Below are positions 17,814-27,801 of a stretch of DNA of 64,000 nucleotides, piece by piece. The translations under genes and the position numbers were made by a program. The notes below the pieces were generated by a model. It had not been told where the DNA came from. It searched no databases and saw only the letters and a program-made list of their open reading frames with translations. This DNA is from Candidatus Uhrbacteria bacterium (GTDB lineage: Bacteria > Patescibacteriota > Patescibacteriia > 2-12-FULL-60-25). The stretch lies in NCBI GenBank assembly GCA_020850575.1, contig JADZEJ010000007.1, forward strand, positions 105,759 to 169,758. Reading direction: 5' to 3'. How positions within the stretch are numbered: position 1 is the stretch's first letter; the number at the start of each line of letters is the position of its first letter.

Positions 17814-20330
17814 TTACTTTTTCTCAACATCTTCCGTCACAAAAGTCACACTTGATAGTGAATCTCCGGCTTCCTTAAAGCGCATGACGCGCACACCTTG
17901 CGTATCACGCCCCAAAGATGGGACGCTCTTAAATGAAACACGAATGACGATTCCATTCTTAGAAATCAAAATGAGGTCACGAGTATCTTCAACGTTTGAA
18001 ACATAGGCGCCGACCACCCCGCCCGTCTTTTCAGAAACATGCATAGTACGGATACCTGATCCACCGCGACCTTGCACCTTATATTCCTTTAAACTTGTAC
18101 GTTTACCTAAACCATTCTCAGCAATAGTAAATAATTCTAAGAGTCCTTTTTCAGCTAATGTCGGAACAATCACATCCATACCAACTACTTCATCTCGATT
18201 TTTAAGTAAAATACCACGTACACCAGCCGCCGTACGCCCCATTGGACGAACATCGTCTTCTTGGAATCGAATCGATTGACCACTACGACTTACCAATACA
18301 ATTTCATCAGTACCTGAAGATGGCTTCACCCATTTCAAATCATCTCCATCTTTCAAATTAATCGCGATTAAACCTGATCGACGTACATTCGCAAATTCTT
18401 CTAAGGAAGTTTTTTTGATTGTTCCCTGGTTTGTCACCATAACTAAATACTTACCATTCTTCAAATCTGTCATCGCTAAAATTGTAGCGATCTTTTCACC
18501 TGGAGCGAGTTGCAAAAAATTAACAACAGCTTGTCCCTTCGACGTACGGCTACCTTGTGGAATGTCAAAAGCTTTTAATTGAAAAACCCTTCCACGAGAT
18601 GTGAAGAATAAAATATCAGCATGCGTATTTGTCGAAAACAAATGCTCAACTTGATCTTCTTCTTTTGTAGTGACACCGGCAACACCCTTACCTCCTCGGG
18701 CTTGAGTTCTGAACGTATCAGGCGGCAAGCGTTTAATATATCCATCCGAAGTTAACATCACCACCGTAGACTCATTCGGGATCAAGTCTTCAACTGAAAA
18801 TTCACCCACTGGGGATGTAACGACTTGTGTTCGACGTTCATCACCAAAACGATCGCGGATTTCCATGAGTTCTTTCTTGACCAAAGCTAACATTTTCTTT
18901 TGAGAAGCTAAAAATGACTCAAGTTCTTCAATTAATTTCATTTTTTCTTCATATTCCTGTTCAACACGTAACCGCTCTAAATTTGCTAACTGTTGTAAAC
19001 GCATTTCCAAAATCGCAATTGTTTGCAATTCTGACAAATGATATTTTTGAATCAAATTATTTTTCGCTTCATCTTTATCTTTCGATTTCTTGATCGTATT
19101 GATAATCTCGTCAATATGAAGCAATGCGATCCGTAATCCTTCTAAAATATGGGCACGGTCTTTCGCTCGAATCAACTCATATTCAGCACGGCGTTTTACT
19201 ACCGACTGGCGATGTTTTATATATTCTTCCAAAATCGTTTTCAATGTCAAAACACGAGGGTGAATACCGTCAACCAAAGCTAACATATTCACATGAAATG
19301 TTTCTTGCAATTGTGACATTTTGAATAATTGATTCAGAACTTTTTTTGGATAAGCATCTTTTTTAAGTTCAATGACGATACGAATTCCTTCTTTATTCGA
19401 CTCATCGCGTAAATCCTTTATTCCTTCGATTTTTTTATCAGTAACCAGTTCAGCAATACGTTCGATTAAAGTAGATTTATTCACAGCAAATGGAATTTCA
19501 GTCACGATGATACGAAATTGTCCAACTTTATCTTCCACGATATCCGTCTTTGCTCGCATCACAATTCCACCCTTACCCGTAGCGTATGCGGCTTTAATTT
19601 CTCTTATGTCGTACACAATACCCCCCGTCGGGAAATCTGGACCTTTTACATATTGCAGCAAGTCCTCCACTGTTATTTCAGGATCATCAATCAAAGCGGC
19701 TGTTGCATCACAAATTTCACTCAAATTATGTGGCGGAATATTAGTCGCCATACCTACGGCTATACCTAATGTCCCATTCAAAATTAAATACGGAAGTTTT
19801 GCCGGCAATACGACTGGCTCCTTAACTGAACCATCAAAATTTGGTCGCATGTCAACTGTATCTTTTTCAATATCCAACAGCATTTCTTCAGCTATGGCTT
19901 GCATTTTTGACTCCGTGTAACGATAAGCAGCGGCATTATCTCCGTCTATTGAACCAAAGTTTCCTTGACCACGAACCACCGGATAACGCATGGAAAAATC
20001 CTGTGCCATACGTACCATAGACTCATACACAGCACTGTCTCCGTGAGGATGGTACTTTGCAAGCACATCACCAACCACAGCGGCACATTTTTTAAATTTA
20101 GCTGTCGATCGTAAACCATTTTGCCACATCGAGTATAAAATTCGACGATGAACCGGTTTCATACCATCACGCACATCCGGTAACGCACGATCAACGATCA
20201 CACTCATCGCATAATCCAAAAAAGATTGACGAACTTCATCAACAATATCACGATCTTCGATATTTCCAGCGCTTAAAATATGAGCAGGAACGATTTCTTT
20301 TTCATCTTCCATTTTTTGTTCATCTGACAT
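17814..20330 (-). CDS. gyrA: DNA gyrase subunit A
   Basis: Breakage-reunion subunit of the type IIA topoisomerase that supercoils DNA. 838 residues. The N-terminal domain shows [13 protein letters not shown], the quinolone-region [17 protein letters not shown] stretch ([13 protein letters not shown], with Ser and Glu at the two classic resistance sites) and the catalytic Tyr in AAYRYTES (about residue 135). The C-terminal beta-pinwheel repeats run from about 500. The GyrA box, normally QRRGGKG, reads QARGGKG (about residue 540). It sits 11 bases downstream of the 186-residue protein and overlaps or abuts the next gene. No gyrB is in the window. Confidence 0.97.
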   Translation of the reverse strand: MSDEQKMEDEKEIVPAHILSAGNIEDRDIVDEVRQSFLDYAMSVIVDRALPDVRDGMKPVHRRILYSMWQNGLRSTAKFKKCAAVVGDVLAKYHPHGDSAVYESMVRMAQDFSMRYPVVRGQGNFGSIDGDNAAAYRYTESKMQAIAEEMLLDIEKDTVDMRPNFDGSVKEPVVLPAKLPYLILNGTLGIAVGMATNIPPHNLSEICDATAALIDDPEITVEDLLQYVKGPDFPTGGIVYDIREIKAAYATGKGGIVMRAKTDIVEDKVGQFRIIVTEIPFAVNKSTLIERIAELVTDKKIEGIKDLRDESNKEGIRIVIELKKDAYPKKVLNQLFKMSQLQETFHVNMLALVDGIHPRVLTLKTILEEYIKHRQSVVKRRAEYELIRAKDRAHILEGLRIALLHIDEIINTIKKSKDKDEAKNNLIQKYHLSELQTIAILEMRLQQLANLERLRVEQEYEEKMKLIEELESFLASQKKMLALVKKELMEIRDRFGDERRTQVVTSPVGEFSVEDLIPNESTVVMLTSDGYIKRLPPDTFRTQARGGKGVAGVTTKEEDQVEHLFSTNTHADILFFTSRGRVFQLKAFDIPQGSRTSKGQAVVNFLQLAPGEKIATILAMTDLKNGKYLVMVTNQGTIKKTSLEEFANVRRSGLIAINLKDGDDLKWVKPSSGTDEIVLVSRSGQSIRFQEDDVRPMGRTAAGVRGILLKNRDEVVGMDVIVPTLAEKGLLELFTIAENGLGKRTSLKEYKVQGRGGSGIRTMHVSEKTGGVVGAYVSNVEDTRDLILISKNGIVIRVSFKSVPSLGRDTQGVRVMRFKEAGDSLSSVTFVTEDVEKK

Positions 20331-20341
20331 AGGAGTATCTT

Positions 20342-20902
20342 CTAAGGTTTAAACAAATCAACACGTACTGCTTCATGTCCATTATTAATTTTATCGGTCA
20401 AAGAATCTAAAACAGCTTGACGCATTTTTGCCTCTTCTTCAAGTTGCTTCAACGCTTGTGGAGAAAATGTATCTTGTTTTGTTTTTTGCATAGGCTTTTG
20501 TAAAACCTGAGGCAATTCTTTCATTTTTTGACTAAAAACCTGCACCGTTTCCATAGCCGGATTCAATTGTTCGTCAAATGGTTTCATTTGTGCTTCTACA
20601 AAACTTGGCTTTGTGGCGTACCAATACCCAAACGTCAGAACCATCATCGTCACCGCCACCCCCGCCCAAACCGATAACATCTGTACCGGATCATGAGGTC
20701 GTCGCATTTCAGCATGCGCTAAAATCAATCTGCGTTTTTCTTCAGCTGAAATAAACCGAGAAGTTGCTTCATGAAAACCCGTTTCTATTGAAAGTGGAGC
20801 TGCCCCAACAGCCGTACGTCGAACAGTCGATCGCCGCGAAGGAGATTTTCTGCTTTTCGTGACAGTAGCTTTCGCAGATGAAACCTGACGTTTAATGGGC
20901 AT
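20342..20902 (-). CDS. Single-pass membrane protein of unknown function upstream of gyrA
   Basis: 186 residues. A strongly basic, Ser/Arg/Lys-rich N-terminus (about 1-32) could bind nucleic acid or phospholipid. One transmembrane helix lies near residues 78-98 ([19 protein letters not shown]). The C-terminal part is a predicted coiled coil rich in Gln, Lys and Glu. No family recognised. It lies 11 bases after the metallo-beta-lactamase-like gene and 11 before gyrA, so it is clearly in the same operon. Confidence 0.7.
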   Translation of the reverse strand: MPIKRQVSSAKATVTKSRKSPSRRSTVRRTAVGAAPLSIETGFHEATSRFISAEEKRRLILAHAEMRRPHDPVQMLSVWAGVAVTMMVLTFGYWYATKPSFVEAQMKPFDEQLNPAMETVQVFSQKMKELPQVLQKPMQKTKQDTFSPQALKQLEEEAKMRQAVLDSLTDKINNGHEAVRVDLFKP

Positions 20903-20913
20903 AAATAAGGTGC

Positions 20914-21561
20914 TTAAACTTTTTCAAGAACTGCAACCAACAAATCATCTGCTGGCAAATCTTTTTTTGTAAGTTTTAGTTTGTTTGAGTCCTGTCTCCT
21001 ACACACGCCTAATGACTTACAAAACTGATCAACATGTTCAAGCGGCACCTTTATGCCGGGGATATCGTGATAAAGTGGAACTACTACACGCGGTTCAATC
21101 AAAGCGATTGCCTCACTGGCTGATTTTGAATTCAGCACATCGCCTCCACCAACTGGGAGCAACAAAACATCAATATCACCCAATGCTTCAATTTCACGAT
21201 CTGTTAATGTACGGTGAATACGTCCCAAAAAACCTAGCGACATATTTTCAACGACCATACGAAACAAAACAGGTCGCGAACGTTCTTGATCGTCTACAGC
21301 AGGATCTTGGATCCCTTGAACAAATAAACCTTTAATTTCATATTCTCCAGGTTCAGACACGATGAAAGGCGCTCCTTGTACCCCTTCAATATTAAATCGG
21401 TCTCTGTCTTGATGTGACAAAACCAACACATCAGGCGCCAATGTACGTGGAAATCGAAGATTTCCTTCATTTTCAAAAGGATCAGTCACTAAAGTCACCT
21501 CTTGTTGATTGTGAGTCGCTTCAATTCGAATTGAGGAGTATCCAAGCCAATAAATCTGCAT
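20914..21561 (-). CDS. Metallo-beta-lactamase-fold protein with degenerate metal motif
   Basis: 215 residues resembling the UlaG/UPF0173 type of Zn-hydrolase fold. It starts MQIYWLGYSSIRIE, has VTDPF, then VLVLSHQDRDRFN where active members carry HxHxDH. Only the first His remains, so metal binding as in the family is doubtful. Later strands include DIDVLLLPVGGGDVLN and VVVPLYHDIPGIK, which match the family scaffold. It may be a non-catalytic or altered member. Encoded just upstream of the 186-residue membrane protein and gyrA. Confidence 0.75.
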   Translation of the reverse strand: MQIYWLGYSSIRIEATHNQQEVTLVTDPFENEGNLRFPRTLAPDVLVLSHQDRDRFNIEGVQGAPFIVSEPGEYEIKGLFVQGIQDPAVDDQERSRPVLFRMVVENMSLGFLGRIHRTLTDREIEALGDIDVLLLPVGGGDVLNSKSASEAIALIEPRVVVPLYHDIPGIKVPLEHVDQFCKSLGVCRRQDSNKLKLTKKDLPADDLLVAVLEKV

Positions 21562-21646
21562 ATTCTTTCAATATTCTACATCATAAATCACCATCAAATT
21601 CTAACATGTAAAGCACAAGATGACAACTAAAATACCTCGAGTTTTT

Positions 21647-21850
21647 CTATTCAATTCGCAAGCTTTGCGATGTGTGCAAAATCAAAGACGAAGTCATTCC
21701 TTGACCACTGTACTCACCGGAAAAAGACTTCATTGACGAGAATGCTGATTTACTTGTTTCAAAAGAAAGATTCGTAAGAGCCAACCACAACCCAAGATCG
21801 AACAAAATAACAAAACCAACGATAAAAATGCCAATACGATATTTTTTCAT
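21647..21850 (-). CDS. Small single-helix membrane protein
   Basis: 67 residues: basic MKKYR start, a hydrophobic helix GIFIVGFVILFDLGLWLAL, then a polar Ser-rich tail. It could be membrane-bound or exported. It begins 8 bases after the ruvC stop, which supports expression with ruvC. No family recognised. Confidence 0.5.
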   Translation of the reverse strand: MKKYRIGIFIVGFVILFDLGLWLALTNLSFETSKSAFSSMKSFSGEYSGQGMTSSLILHTSQSLRIE

Positions 21851-21858
21851 GAAAATGT

Positions 21859-22338
21859 TTACTTAGGATGCCGAAAAAACATCCCGCCGACAATAGCAAT
21901 TGCTAAAGCGTCTGCCGCATCATCAGGTTTTGGTAGTGCATCTAATTTTAAGGTGACCTGTACCATGTGTTGTATCGCTTTTTTATCGGCTGCTCCCCAA
22001 CCGGTCAAACCCTGTTTCACTTGATTCGGCATCACCTCAACCAATGCAATTCCGGCATCAGCGATCTCAAGCAAAATAACACCACGCGCCATACCCACCT
22101 GCATCGCCGTTTTTGCATTACTTGAAAAAAATAATTGTTCAACGGCAACTACATCGGGAGAGAAATCTAAAATAGCTTTTTTCATTCCATCTCTCACTTG
22201 CTGTAAACGTTGACCATAAAGATCATATTTCGAGGTTTGAACAATACCATGACTTACCCAATTCACTAAGGATCCTTGTAAATCAACAACACCAAAACCT
22301 AAACGATCAAATCCAGGATCAATACCAAGGACACGCAT
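21859..22338 (-). CDS. ruvC: Holliday junction resolvase RuvC
   Basis: Endonuclease that cuts Holliday junctions during recombination. 159 residues, normal length. Acidic catalytic residues appear in order: Asp in VLGIDPGFDRLGFGV (about residue 7), Glu in VVAVEQLFFSSN (about 68) and the C-terminal Asp pair in PKPDDAADALAIA (about 138-142). It overlaps nothing and begins 2 bases after yebC, a widespread gene order. No ruvA or ruvB is in view. Confidence 0.95.
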   Translation of the reverse strand: MRVLGIDPGFDRLGFGVVDLQGSLVNWVSHGIVQTSKYDLYGQRLQQVRDGMKKAILDFSPDVVAVEQLFFSSNAKTAMQVGMARGVILLEIADAGIALVEVMPNQVKQGLTGWGAADKKAIQHMVQVTLKLDALPKPDDAADALAIAIVGGMFFRHPK

Positions 22339-22340
22339 AA

Positions 22341-23063
22341 TTAAGCCATATTTGAATAAACTCTACTAACATCATCCAATACATCCAATTCATCTATCAA
22401 TTCCTGAACCTGCATGCCAATATCTTCCTCAGTCTCAACAGTCATCCTTGGTATCCATTCAAACTCGATAATCTCAGCATGTAAGTGTAATTTTTGAACG
22501 GTCTCCACTATAGTTGCTAAATCATTCGGCGAACATCGAATATCCGCTCCTTCTTCATCGGACAAAATGTCACATGCACCAGCTTCGATGAGAGATAATT
22601 CAATCTCATCTTGTAATGACTCCGCAATACGAGGAACGACACGTACCACGCCAAACCGATCAAATAAATACGTTACCGATCCAGGGCTCGCTAAACTTCC
22701 TCCAGCATTTGAAATAAGATGCTTCACATCATTCGTACTTCTATTACGATTATCCGTCACGCATTCAATAATCAAGGCCGTACCACCCGGCGCATAAGCT
22801 TCATACCTCAATTCCTCTAGTTGAGCTTCACCGGTTCCTCCAACACCTTTTTGAATAGCACGTTCAATATTGTCTTTTGGTAAAGATGCTTTTCGTGCAC
22901 GCTCAATCGCAACACGAAGCCTCGCATTCATAACAGGATCAGACCCTTTTTCCTTTGTAGCAATCGTAATTTCACGTGCCAACTTCGTAAAAGATGCGGA
23001 ACGCTTTGCATCAATAGCGCCTTTAAATTGTCGTACTTTATGCCATTTTGAATGACGAGCCAT
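22341..23063 (-). CDS. yebC: YebC/PmpR (TACO1) family protein
   Basis: 240 residues, full length. It starts MARHSKWHKVRQFKGAIDAK, close to the family pattern GHSKWxNIKHxKxxxDAKR, followed by FTKLAREITIATKEKGSDP and LPKDNIERAIQKGVGG. Members are described as transcriptional regulators or as translation factors that help ribosomes at difficult sequences. It heads the yebC-ruvC set. Confidence 0.94.
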   Translation of the reverse strand: MARHSKWHKVRQFKGAIDAKRSASFTKLAREITIATKEKGSDPVMNARLRVAIERARKASLPKDNIERAIQKGVGGTGEAQLEELRYEAYAPGGTALIIECVTDNRNRSTNDVKHLISNAGGSLASPGSVTYLFDRFGVVRVVPRIAESLQDEIELSLIEAGACDILSDEEGADIRCSPNDLATIVETVQKLHLHAEIIEFEWIPRMTVETEEDIGMQVQELIDELDVLDDVSRVYSNMA

Positions 23064-23263
23064 AAAAGCTATCGTAACCTTCGTCCAGTTTTATGGCAAT
23101 AAAGATTTGACAGGAAGGATTTTCAATTGACATGTAGCATTTTTTTATGTACAGATAAGCGGTCACACATGAACATTCAATACCACATCGAGACTATCAG
23201 ATATAGAATCCTCAAATTTCGGAAATTTCTAAGAAAAATAAAACATTTGAAGAAGAGGTTCTC
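23064..23263. other. Intergenic region between divergent yebC and the 23264 gene
   Basis: 200 bases with no gene. Two TTGACA hexamers occur on the plus strand (23107-23112 and 23127-23132), but neither has a good -10 at 17 bases. On the minus strand a TTGCCA-17-TACGAT pair lies close to the yebC start. Promoters for both genes are expected here but are not firmly placed. Confidence 0.5.
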
Positions 23264-23779
23264 GTGAAAAAAAACTGGTTTGATACTCACTTGGAAAACA
23301 TCCAAAAGCGATATCTTTTTGGATCAGGAGTGCTCGCTCTATTCTTTGCTCACAACTTTATTCAAAGTGTTGAACAAAAAAAACCACTCTTGATAACTAT
23401 GCTCTTGGGATATGTCTCAAGTCGTATCCTTGGACTGATCTGGAGACATCTAAGTAATCAAGATCTCATCGCTGAATTCAGTAAAAACATACCCGATGAC
23501 ATTCGAAGCTCATCACGGTTTAAAATTTTTTTTCTGAATATCATGCATCATGAACGCTCGTTCTGGATTGGTTGGTGCAATGCCATGTGTTATGCATTCG
23601 TACTCATGGCTACACCGATCATTCCACTTGCATTCATGGCTGGATTTACATTGTATGCGCTCTGGCACCATTATAAACTCACTGAAATTAAAGAGTTTGT
23701 GCAACGCATGGAAATTCATGGCTGGGAAAAGCTTGACACGCTCACCAGCGACCCTTTTCTCAAGGAAATTGATCCATGA
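23264..23779 (+). CDS. Membrane protein of unknown function
   Basis: 171 residues from a GTG start chosen because AGAGG lies 6 bases upstream. Two to four hydrophobic segments are visible: YLFGSGVLALFFAHNFI, LLITMLLGYVSSRILGLIW, and a longer AMCYAFVLMATPIIPLAFMAGFTLYALW split by Pro. The C-terminal tail is soluble. No family recognised. It is a single-gene unit with its own terminator, converging on rpoC. Confidence 0.65.
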   Translation: MKKNWFDTHLENIQKRYLFGSGVLALFFAHNFIQSVEQKKPLLITMLLGYVSSRILGLIWRHLSNQDLIAEFSKNIPDDIRSSSRFKIFFLNIMHHERSFWIGWCNAMCYAFVLMATPIIPLAFMAGFTLYALWHHYKLTEIKEFVQRMEIHGWEKLDTLTSDPFLKEIDP

Positions 23780-23786
23780 TCATATC

Positions 23787-23809
23787 GCCGCGCTACTGCG
23801 GCTTTTTTT
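23787..23809 (+). terminator. Rho-independent terminator after the 23264 gene
   Basis: GCCGC-GCTACT-GCGGC followed by seven T, on the plus strand, 8 bases after the stop. Confidence 0.88.
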
Positions 23810-23814
23810 GTATA

Positions 23815-23847
23815 AAAATACTCCGCTTATATGCGGAGTATTTTTTT
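23815..23847. terminator. Bidirectional terminator between converging genes (serves rpoC)
   Basis: AAAAATACTCCGC-TTATAT-GCGGAGTATTTTT is a near-perfect palindrome with T runs on both strands. It ends rpoBC on the minus strand and backs up the plus-strand terminator. Confidence 0.92.
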
Positions 23848-23856
23848 CGAAATAAT

Positions 23857-26800
23857 TTACACTATTTCTTCATTCGTTTCTTCATTAACCACTTCATCTC
23901 CACCAATGTAAGCACCAAAACCAGTACCGGCAGGAATCAAACGACCGATAATCACATTTTCCTTCAAACCTTCAAGACGATCGATCTTACCGGTTACAGC
24001 TGCATTGATAAGTACCTTTGCTGTTTCTTGGAAAGATGCTGCCGACAAGAAAGACTCTGTCGAGAGTGAAACCTTGGTCACACCCATAAACAATTCTTCT
24101 AATTCAGCAGACTGTCCGCCATTATCAATAACACGTTGGTTCTCGACTTCGGCACGAACACGTTCCACTACTTCACCAGGCAACAAATCCGTATCACCCG
24201 AGTCCTTAACGTACGCACGTGAGAACATCTGACGAACGATAACCTCAATGTGTTTAGCATTGATCTTTTGTCCCTGAGAAGCATAAATCGACAATACTTC
24301 ACGTAAAATATAGCGCATAACGGCATCACGACCGCGAAGCTTGAAGAGCTGTAACAAATCCAAGTGACCTTCAGTCATCTGATCGCCCACAACAACCTCT
24401 GCACCATCCTTCACATATACCTGATATCCGTTTGGAACCGGATATTCAACCGTCGCAGGTCCCGTCCAAATAACCTTAAATCCACCTTCCACAAAAGTGA
24501 TAACGCCATCATGTTCGGCTAATGTTTCTTTACCCCCTTTCTTTATGAAAAGCACATCGCCAACCTTCACCTTACCGCCATCTTTAACCTTAAATTTATC
24601 CGTATCCGTATCAACGACATAAGCATCTTCTTGAACCTGATTAAACTCAACAATAATAGTCTTTCCAGCACCAGAAGTATCCATCACCTTTTGTCCATCT
24701 GCAGTTTCAATGATACGACGTTCACCGGAAATAATCTTCACCTTACCAGCCACGTCAGCGATAACGGCGCGATATTTTGGCGGACGAGCTTCAACTAATT
24801 CTTCCACACGAGGCAAGCCCTGCGTAATATCGGCACCAGCCACACCACCCATGTGAAAGGTTCGCATCGTAAGCTGTGTACCAGGTTCCCCAATGGATTG
24901 AGCCGCAATAATACCAACCGAAGTACCGAGACGAACGCCTTCATTATATGCCAAGTCATAGCCATAACAAGCTGCACACAAACCTCGTTTTGCTTGACAC
25001 GTCAACACGGAACGCACTTGAACTTCTTGCAAAGGCTCAGTAAATTTTTGAATCAAAGCCACTTGTTCTTCACGAATCAAGCCGCCTTTCTTCACGACAA
25101 CCTTCTTGGTTTCTGGATCCTTAATGTCCTTAATAGTCACGCGTCCAAGAATACGTGTCAAAAGCGGTTCACCAATATCGTCACATTCCTTTTGAGTCAA
25201 AGTTACACCATCCGCATCGCCACAATCTTCGATCGAAATCACCACATCTTGAGCTACATCCACTAAACGACGAGTCAAATAACCTGCATTAGCCGTTTTC
25301 AAAGCAGTATCAGTCAAACCCTTACGAGTGCCGTGCGATGAAATAAAATATTCCAACACCGTCAAACCATCACGGAAAGACGATTTAATTGGAAGCTCGA
25401 TAATGTCGCCGCGTGGGCTGGTAACTTGACCTTTCATGCCAATAACCTGAGTCAACTGACCAACCGAGCCACGAGCCCCAGATTCAATCATGGCCGAAAC
25501 CGGACCGGATTTATCCAAACTGTCTTTCGACATCTTTTGAATACGATCCTTTACTTCCGTCCAAACCTTCACAATTTGATTGTAACGTTCCTTTTTAGTG
25601 AGCAAACCTTCCTTATACTGCTCTTCGATCAAGGCTACACGACCATCTCCTTCCTCAATAATAACTTTCTTCGCAGAAAGATCAGGCAAGTCACCTATGC
25701 CATATGAGAAGCCAGACTTGGTGATATGCTTAAATCCAAGATTCTTCACATCGTCCAAAAATTGAGCCGCGCGCTGAAATCCATGGATATCCAAAATCAA
25801 ACGCGTTAATTCACCCAATTGCTTGGTGCCGATTGATTCATTCTTAAACCCAACTTCTTTTGGAAGAATACGATTAAACAAGATACGACCAACATTAGTA
25901 TCGATGACAGATTCTCCTGGAGTCAAACGAGTTTTCACTTTTTCACGAATATCCAATTTACCAACTTGATAGGCATACACCGTTTCTTCTGGACCGCCAA
26001 AAGTACGTACCTTTGCATCTGCCGTTTCAAGAATGGTCGTCATGTAATACGCTCCCCAAGCAATATCCTTGTCAGGATGAGCCACAGGTTGACCAGTTGC
26101 TGGACGAAGTAAATTGTTCGTCGAAAGCATCAAATTCTTTGCCTCATGGCGAGCTTCTTCAGTGAGTGGAACGTGAACGGCCATTTGGTCACCATCAAAG
26201 TCAGCGTTAAATGCACGACATACCATCGGGTGAATCTGAATAGCTTTCCCTTCAATCAATTTTGGATAAAATCCTTGTATACCCAAACGGTGCAAAGTCG
26301 GAGCACGGTTTAAGAGTACGACAGAATCACTTGCGATTTGTTCCAAAATATCCCAAACATCCGCATTGTCAGCTTCGATATACCGATTAGCCGAACGGAT
26401 ATTGTGAACAATTTCACGTTTAATAAGTTCAGCGATAATAAATGGCTTAAACAATTCCAATGCCATGATTTTTGGCAAACCACATTGATCAATATTCAAG
26501 CTAGGACCAACCACGATAACCGAACGACCGGAATAATCAACACGTTTTCCAAGCAAATTTTGACGAAAACGACCTTGCTTACCTTTCAAAATATCCGCCA
26601 AAGATTTTAATTGACGCTTTTTACCAGTTGCAGCGATCACCGTCTTCGAATGTCGAGCGCTGTTGTCGATAAGTGAATCAACCGCTTCTTGCAACATACG
26701 CTTTTCATTGCGCGTAATCACTTCTGGTGCATTCAATTCAATTAAACGCTTCAAACGATTGTTGCGATTAATAACGCGACGATAAAGATCGTTCAAGTCA

Positions 26801-27795
26801 GATGTTGCAAATCGACCACCATCAAGAGCAACCATTGGACGTAAATCAGGTGGAATGACTGGCAAAGCCTGAATCATCATCCAAGCCGGTTCGATCGTGT
26901 TCACATGAAACGACTTTAATAATTTCAAGCGACGCATGATGCGATCTTTTTTAACTTCTGAAGCGCCTTTCAATTCCTTTATCAGGTTCTTCATCGTGCT
27001 TTCCACATCAATCTTTTGAAGCAACTCAAGCACGGCTTCTGCACCAATTTTTGCTTCAAAGACATGCCCACACTTTAACGACATTTCATGGTATTCCGCT
27101 TCCATCATCACCTTGAGTGGCTTCAAATCTTTTAATTCTTTTTCCAAAGAAGTAAATTCTTCTTCCAACTCATCAAGTTTACGCTCCTTAACGCCATGCA
27201 ATTTATCCAATTCAGCTGTCACAACATCAGGATCTTTCTCAGCGCCTTTTTCATTAGTACGTTTCACCGCTTGTTCGTATTCTGCCTCGATTGATTTTTT
27301 ACGTCCCTTAAATTCTGAACGAATTTGTTCTAATGTTTGAACACGCAAATCCTCGTTCACATCGGTCACGATAAATGCGGCAAAATAAATTACTTTTTCC
27401 AAAGCTTGTACCGACATGTCCAACACTGCACCAATTTTTGAAGGCACGCCTCGCAAAAACCAAATATGGGCAACCGGAGCTGCTAATTCAATATGACCCA
27501 TTCGTTCGCGACGAACCAATGAGTGCGTCACTTCAACACCACATTTGTCACACACGATTCCCTTATAACGAATCTTTTTATACTTACCGCAGTAACATTC
27601 CCAATCTTTCGATGGACCAAAAATCTCTTCGGCGAATAGACCGGATTTTTCTGGTTTTTGTGTACGGTAATTAATGGTCTCAGGTTTGGTGACTTCACCA
27701 TACGACCAGCCACGGATAATATCTGGCGATGCCAGTTTAAGACGCATTGCGTCAAAGTCAGTGGTCTTGATGTTTTCCGATTGGAAGAACGCCAT
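23857..27795 (-). CDS. rpoC: RNA polymerase subunit beta'
   Basis: 1,312 residues. The N-terminal zinc site is [20 protein letters not shown] (about residues 67-86). The absolutely conserved Mg-binding NADFDGD is at about residue 531, within [16 protein letters not shown]. The second zinc cluster is [13 protein letters not shown] (about 935-950), and the bridge/trigger region contains [16 protein letters not shown]. It follows rpoB by 6 bases and ends at a strong bidirectional terminator. Length is near the usual range for lineages without large lineage-specific insertions. Confidence 0.98.
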   Translation of the reverse strand: MAFFQSENIKTTDFDAMRLKLASPDIIRGWSYGEVTKPETINYRTQKPEKSGLFAEEIFGPSKDWECYCGKYKKIRYKGIVCDKCGVEVTHSLVRRERMGHIELAAPVAHIWFLRGVPSKIGAVLDMSVQALEKVIYFAAFIVTDVNEDLRVQTLEQIRSEFKGRKKSIEAEYEQAVKRTNEKGAEKDPDVVTAELDKLHGVKERKLDELEEEFTSLEKELKDLKPLKVMMEAEYHEMSLKCGHVFEAKIGAEAVLELLQKIDVESTMKNLIKELKGASEVKKDRIMRRLKLLKSFHVNTIEPAWMMIQALPVIPPDLRPMVALDGGRFATSDLNDLYRRVINRNNRLKRLIELNAPEVITRNEKRMLQEAVDSLIDNSARHSKTVIAATGKKRQLKSLADILKGKQGRFRQNLLGKRVDYSGRSVIVVGPSLNIDQCGLPKIMALELFKPFIIAELIKREIVHNIRSANRYIEADNADVWDILEQIASDSVVLLNRAPTLHRLGIQGFYPKLIEGKAIQIHPMVCRAFNADFDGDQMAVHVPLTEEARHEAKNLMLSTNNLLRPATGQPVAHPDKDIAWGAYYMTTILETADAKVRTFGGPEETVYAYQVGKLDIREKVKTRLTPGESVIDTNVGRILFNRILPKEVGFKNESIGTKQLGELTRLILDIHGFQRAAQFLDDVKNLGFKHITKSGFSYGIGDLPDLSAKKVIIEEGDGRVALIEEQYKEGLLTKKERYNQIVKVWTEVKDRIQKMSKDSLDKSGPVSAMIESGARGSVGQLTQVIGMKGQVTSPRGDIIELPIKSSFRDGLTVLEYFISSHGTRKGLTDTALKTANAGYLTRRLVDVAQDVVISIEDCGDADGVTLTQKECDDIGEPLLTRILGRVTIKDIKDPETKKVVVKKGGLIREEQVALIQKFTEPLQEVQVRSVLTCQAKRGLCAACYGYDLAYNEGVRLGTSVGIIAAQSIGEPGTQLTMRTFHMGGVAGADITQGLPRVEELVEARPPKYRAVIADVAGKVKIISGERRIIETADGQKVMDTSGAGKTIIVEFNQVQEDAYVVDTDTDKFKVKDGGKVKVGDVLFIKKGGKETLAEHDGVITFVEGGFKVIWTGPATVEYPVPNGYQVYVKDGAEVVVGDQMTEGHLDLLQLFKLRGRDAVMRYILREVLSIYASQGQKINAKHIEVIVRQMFSRAYVKDSGDTDLLPGEVVERVRAEVENQRVIDNGGQSAELEELFMGVTKVSLSTESFLSAASFQETAKVLINAAVTGKIDRLEGLKENVIIGRLIPAGTGFGAYIGGDEVVNEETNEEIV

Positions 27796-27801
27796 ATGAG
27801 T

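Noticed and set aside
19372..19920. 182-codon plus-strand ORF inside gyrA
   Set aside because: Antisense shadow of a well-conserved gyrA region.
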